Source: Astrobacterium formosum (GTDB taxonomy: Bacteria > Pseudomonadota > Alphaproteobacteria > Rhizobiales > Xanthobacteraceae). From it: 64,000 nt of DNA. Shown piece after piece: positions 62,057 through 64,000 of the stretch; the first letter of the stretch is position 1, and every line of letters begins with the position of its first letter. The notes below the pieces were generated by a model that was not told the origin of the DNA, did no database searches, and saw only the letters and a list, made by a program, of their open reading frames with translations. The DNA lies in contig JAVDCA010000002.1 in NCBI GenBank assembly GCA_030848545.1, positions 1 to 64,000 on the forward strand. Direction: 5' to 3'. Made by a program: the position numbers and the translations under genes.

Positions 62057-62766
62057 ACGCAGGTTTGCTGGCCGGCATCGGCATCACCCATCTGAGCGTC
62101 TATGACGGCCCGCCCGGCCCCGACGGCGTCGTCGGCGGCTGCGCCCATGTGCATGCCATCACGGACGAGGCCTATTTCGTCGTCGCCGGCACCGGCGCGC
62201 TGGAACTCCACGACACCACCCGGGGATTCCGCCGCGTCCCCCTCGCCGCCGGCAGCTACGTGCAGTTCACGCCCGGCACCCTGCATCGCGCCGTCAACCA
62301 CGGTGGCCTTCAGGTGGTCTGCGTGATGAGCAATTCCGGACTCGCCGAACGCGGCGACGCTCGCATCTATTTCGGTGCCGAAGCCGACGCCGATCCGGCG
62401 CTTTACGAACGCCTCAAGCGGCTGACGCAAAAGGGATATGACGGCGCGATCGAGCGCCGCGACCGCTCCGCGCAAGGCTATGCCGCCCTTCTGAAGCTGT
62501 GGGACAGCGACCGCGAAGCCTATCGCGGGCGTCTGGCGGATTTCGTCGCCCTGCACGCCGCCGCCATGGCGAAGATCCGGCCGGACCTGGAAAAGATCGT
62601 CCACGACGGTCCGGAGTCCTGGCTCGACGGCACCCGAGACCGGCTCGGTCGCCTGCCCGCCGCGGGGAGCCGGCCCCAAGCCGAGCGTGGCGAGGCCGAA
62701 ACTGGCGACCCCGGGCTCGGCATGTGTGGGCTTCTGCGTCCGGTCCACATCGCCGGCAACGTGTGA
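62053..62766 (+). CDS. Cupin-domain protein
   Basis: A 237-residue protein with a cupin barrel: CAHVHAITDEAYFVVAGTGA supplies motif 1 (H-x-H...E), and FTPGTLHRAVNHGG motif 2. A helical C-terminal half follows. Likely a small-molecule isomerase or sensor for the imported sugar acid. ATG 62053 lies inside ATGA overlap with the preceding gene. Confidence 0.85.
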   Translation: MNAGLLAGIGITHLSVYDGPPGPDGVVGGCAHVHAITDEAYFVVAGTGALELHDTTRGFRRVPLAAGSYVQFTPGTLHRAVNHGGLQVVCVMSNSGLAERGDARIYFGAEADADPALYERLKRLTQKGYDGAIERRDRSAQGYAALLKLWDSDREAYRGRLADFVALHAAAMAKIRPDLEKIVHDGPESWLDGTRDRLGRLPAAGSRPQAERGEAETGDPGLGMCGLLRPVHIAGNV

Positions 62767-62772
62767 TCCGCC

Positions 62773-63726
62773 ATGAAGGCCGTCACCATGAAGGCCGTTC
62801 TGCCCTACGACGCTTCGCCGAGCATCCGCGCCATCATCGCGGCGGCTCCCACCGCGACCGTCGACATCGTCCGCCTCGACGAGGCGGACCGCGACGGCTT
62901 GCTGGGCGAACTCGCCACCGCGGACGTCTTCCTGCATGTGCTCGCGCCGGTGACCGCCGACCTGATGCGGCGGGCGCCGAAGTTGCGCCTCGTGCAGAAA
63001 ATCGGCATCGGGGTCGACACCATCGATCTCGCTTTCGCCAAGCAGAGCGGCATTGCGGTGTGCAACATGCCGGGCACCAATACGGCCGCAGTCGCCGAAC
63101 TTGCGCTCGGCCTGATGCTCGCCTGCCTGCGCCGCATCGTGCCGATCTCCAACGACCTCACGGGCGGCGGATGGTCCGTTCGGCCGGAGCTTCTCGACGG
63201 CGCCGGCGAAATCGGCCAGCGCTGCGTCGGGCTGATCGGCTACGGCGCCGTGGCGCGACGCCTGGCCACCGCCGTGCGCGCCCTCGGGGCCCGCGTGATC
63301 GCCCACGACCCCATGGCGGGCGAGGCCGATGTCGAGATGGTCAGCCTCGACCGCCTCCTGGCCGAAGCCGACATCGTCTCTCTGCACGTGCCGTTGACGC
63401 CGCAGACCCGCGCGCTGCTCGACCGCGATCGCATCGCCCGCATGAAGCCAGGCACCGTCATCGTCAACACCGCCCGCGGCCCCTTGATCGACGAGGCGGC
63501 GCTGGTCGAAGCGCTGGCGAGCCGCCACATTGCCGCCGCCGGCCTCGACGTCCTCGCCGAGGAGCCACCGCGCGGTCCGAACCCGCTGCTCGCCTCGCCG
63601 CACGTGGTGGCGACGCCGCACATCGCCTGGATGACCGACGGTACATGGCGCCGCAGCATCGCGGTCATCGTGGAAAACTGCCGCCGTCTCGCCGCCGGCG
63701 AACCGCTGCTGCATCGTGTGGTGTGA
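62773..63726 (+). CDS. D-isomer-specific 2-hydroxyacid dehydrogenase
   Basis: A 317-residue NAD(P)-dependent enzyme: GLIGYGAVARRLATAVRAL binding loop, NTARGPLIDEAALVEAL with the catalytic arginine, DVLAEEPP with glutamate, and ATPHIAW with histidine. It would interconvert a 2-keto acid and its hydroxy acid, for example from 2-keto aldonates. A second ATG (six codons in) is possible. Its stop overlaps the next GTG. Confidence 0.95.
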   Translation: MKAVTMKAVLPYDASPSIRAIIAAAPTATVDIVRLDEADRDGLLGELATADVFLHVLAPVTADLMRRAPKLRLVQKIGIGVDTIDLAFAKQSGIAVCNMPGTNTAAVAELALGLMLACLRRIVPISNDLTGGGWSVRPELLDGAGEIGQRCVGLIGYGAVARRLATAVRALGARVIAHDPMAGEADVEMVSLDRLLAEADIVSLHVPLTPQTRALLDRDRIARMKPGTVIVNTARGPLIDEAALVEALASRHIAAAGLDVLAEEPPRGPNPLLASPHVVATPHIAWMTDGTWRRSIAVIVENCRRLAAGEPLLHRVV

Positions 63727-64000
63727 CAAACGTGCCCGACGTCGTGACATCGACCGAACCCCAAGAGACCGGGCCCGAAGGCGCCATCCCGGCCGCGATT
63801 CTCGCCGTGCTGCGTCGCGCCGGCTTCGTTGCCGCCGACATCGAGCCGTGCTTCGTGGCGCTCACCGGCGGCGTCGCCTCGGACATCTGGAAAGTGGAAG
63901 CGGGCGGCACGCCCATCGTGGTCAAGCGCGCGCTGTCCAAGCTGCGCGTCGCCGCCGAGTGGCTGGCGCCGGTCGAGCGCAATGCCGCCGAGGCGGACTG
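63723..64000 (+). CDS. APH-type phosphotransferase family protein, 3' end outside window
   Basis: The frame starts at GTG 63723 (in GTGA overlap with the dehydrogenase) and runs off the end. It reads IPAAILAVLRRAGFVAADIE, LTGGVASDIWKVEAGGTPIV and VKRALSKLRVAAEWLAPVER, the nucleotide-binding strand-turn and lysine of aminoglycoside-phosphotransferase-like kinases. In a sugar-acid operon it might phosphorylate a sugar derivative; not certain. ATG-less start makes the exact beginning uncertain. Confidence 0.8.
   Translation, partial: MTNVPDVVTSTEPQETGPEGAIPAAILAVLRRAGFVAADIEPCFVALTGGVASDIWKVEAGGTPIVVKRALSKLRVAAEWLAPVERNAAEAD

Overview
This window looks like chromosome from a GC-rich alphaproteobacterium of the order Hyphomicrobiales (Rhizobiales), probably near Xanthobacteraceae or Nitrobacteraceae. 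The evidence is the rplU-rpmA-GNAT-obgE-proB core neighbourhood, abundant TRAP and Bug-type solute receptors, a DUF6634 protein, and the style of the integrase and the dispersed repeats. The family placement is inference; no marker in the window settles it.

Positions 1 to about 36,270 are accessory DNA: an island whose right end abuts a tRNA-Ser(CGA) gene (36271-36360), with a tyrosine integrase immediately beside it. The left end lies outside the window. From left to right it holds a zinc-ribbon protein fragment, a DUF305 protein and EF-hand remnants; a large, visibly AT-richer NACHT-LRR protein; a CapW-like WYL regulator divergent from a HORMA/Trip13 (type III) CBASS operon with a DUF6602/NucC-like effector; an unassigned P-loop ATPase; IS remnants; a minus-strand operon for a DUF2130 protein, a metallophosphoesterase, a DUF6634 protein, a soluble FtsH-like AAA+/M41 protease, an unknown protein and a PD-(D/E)XK-like protein, with a divergent XRE regulator; and a five-gene restriction-type operon (helicase-nuclease Res, DUF262-HNH, Mod methylase, 2H phosphoesterase, RelE-like-UvrD helicase). 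It ends with a second tyrosine recombinase, a ParF/ParG-like partition pair and the integrase. This is a multi-system antiviral island carrying plasmid-like maintenance functions. Two short-repeat arrays (6296-6372 and 13999-14063) could be centromere-like sites for the partition pair.

Positions 36,270 to about 50,500 are mostly core: tRNA-Ser, rplU, rpmA, a GNAT acetyltransferase, obgE, DUF72, proB, PAP2 and DUF4112. Between the GNAT gene and the next core-side genes lies a four-gene cassette (TetR, MFS transporter, cyclase-family hydrolase, BKACE). It is flanked by two direct copies of a roughly 600-bp non-coding element that begins in the last codons of the GNAT gene, so the cassette looks like an insertion or a duplication-born module.

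Positions 50,600 to 64,000 start with aspartate ammonia-lyase and then become a sugar-acid catabolic locus: mannonate dehydratase, a GntR regulator with paired palindromic operators, a Bug/TctC receptor, a Gfo/Idh dehydrogenase, and a LacI regulator with two perfect operators. A TRAP operon follows (DctP, fused DctQM, DUF6807, cupin, 2-hydroxyacid dehydrogenase, start of an APH-type phosphotransferase) and runs off the end. The tight overlaps and one operator sitting inside the promoter spacer indicate one regulated transcript for uptake and processing of a hexuronate- or aldonate-like substrate; the substrate itself cannot be read from sequence.
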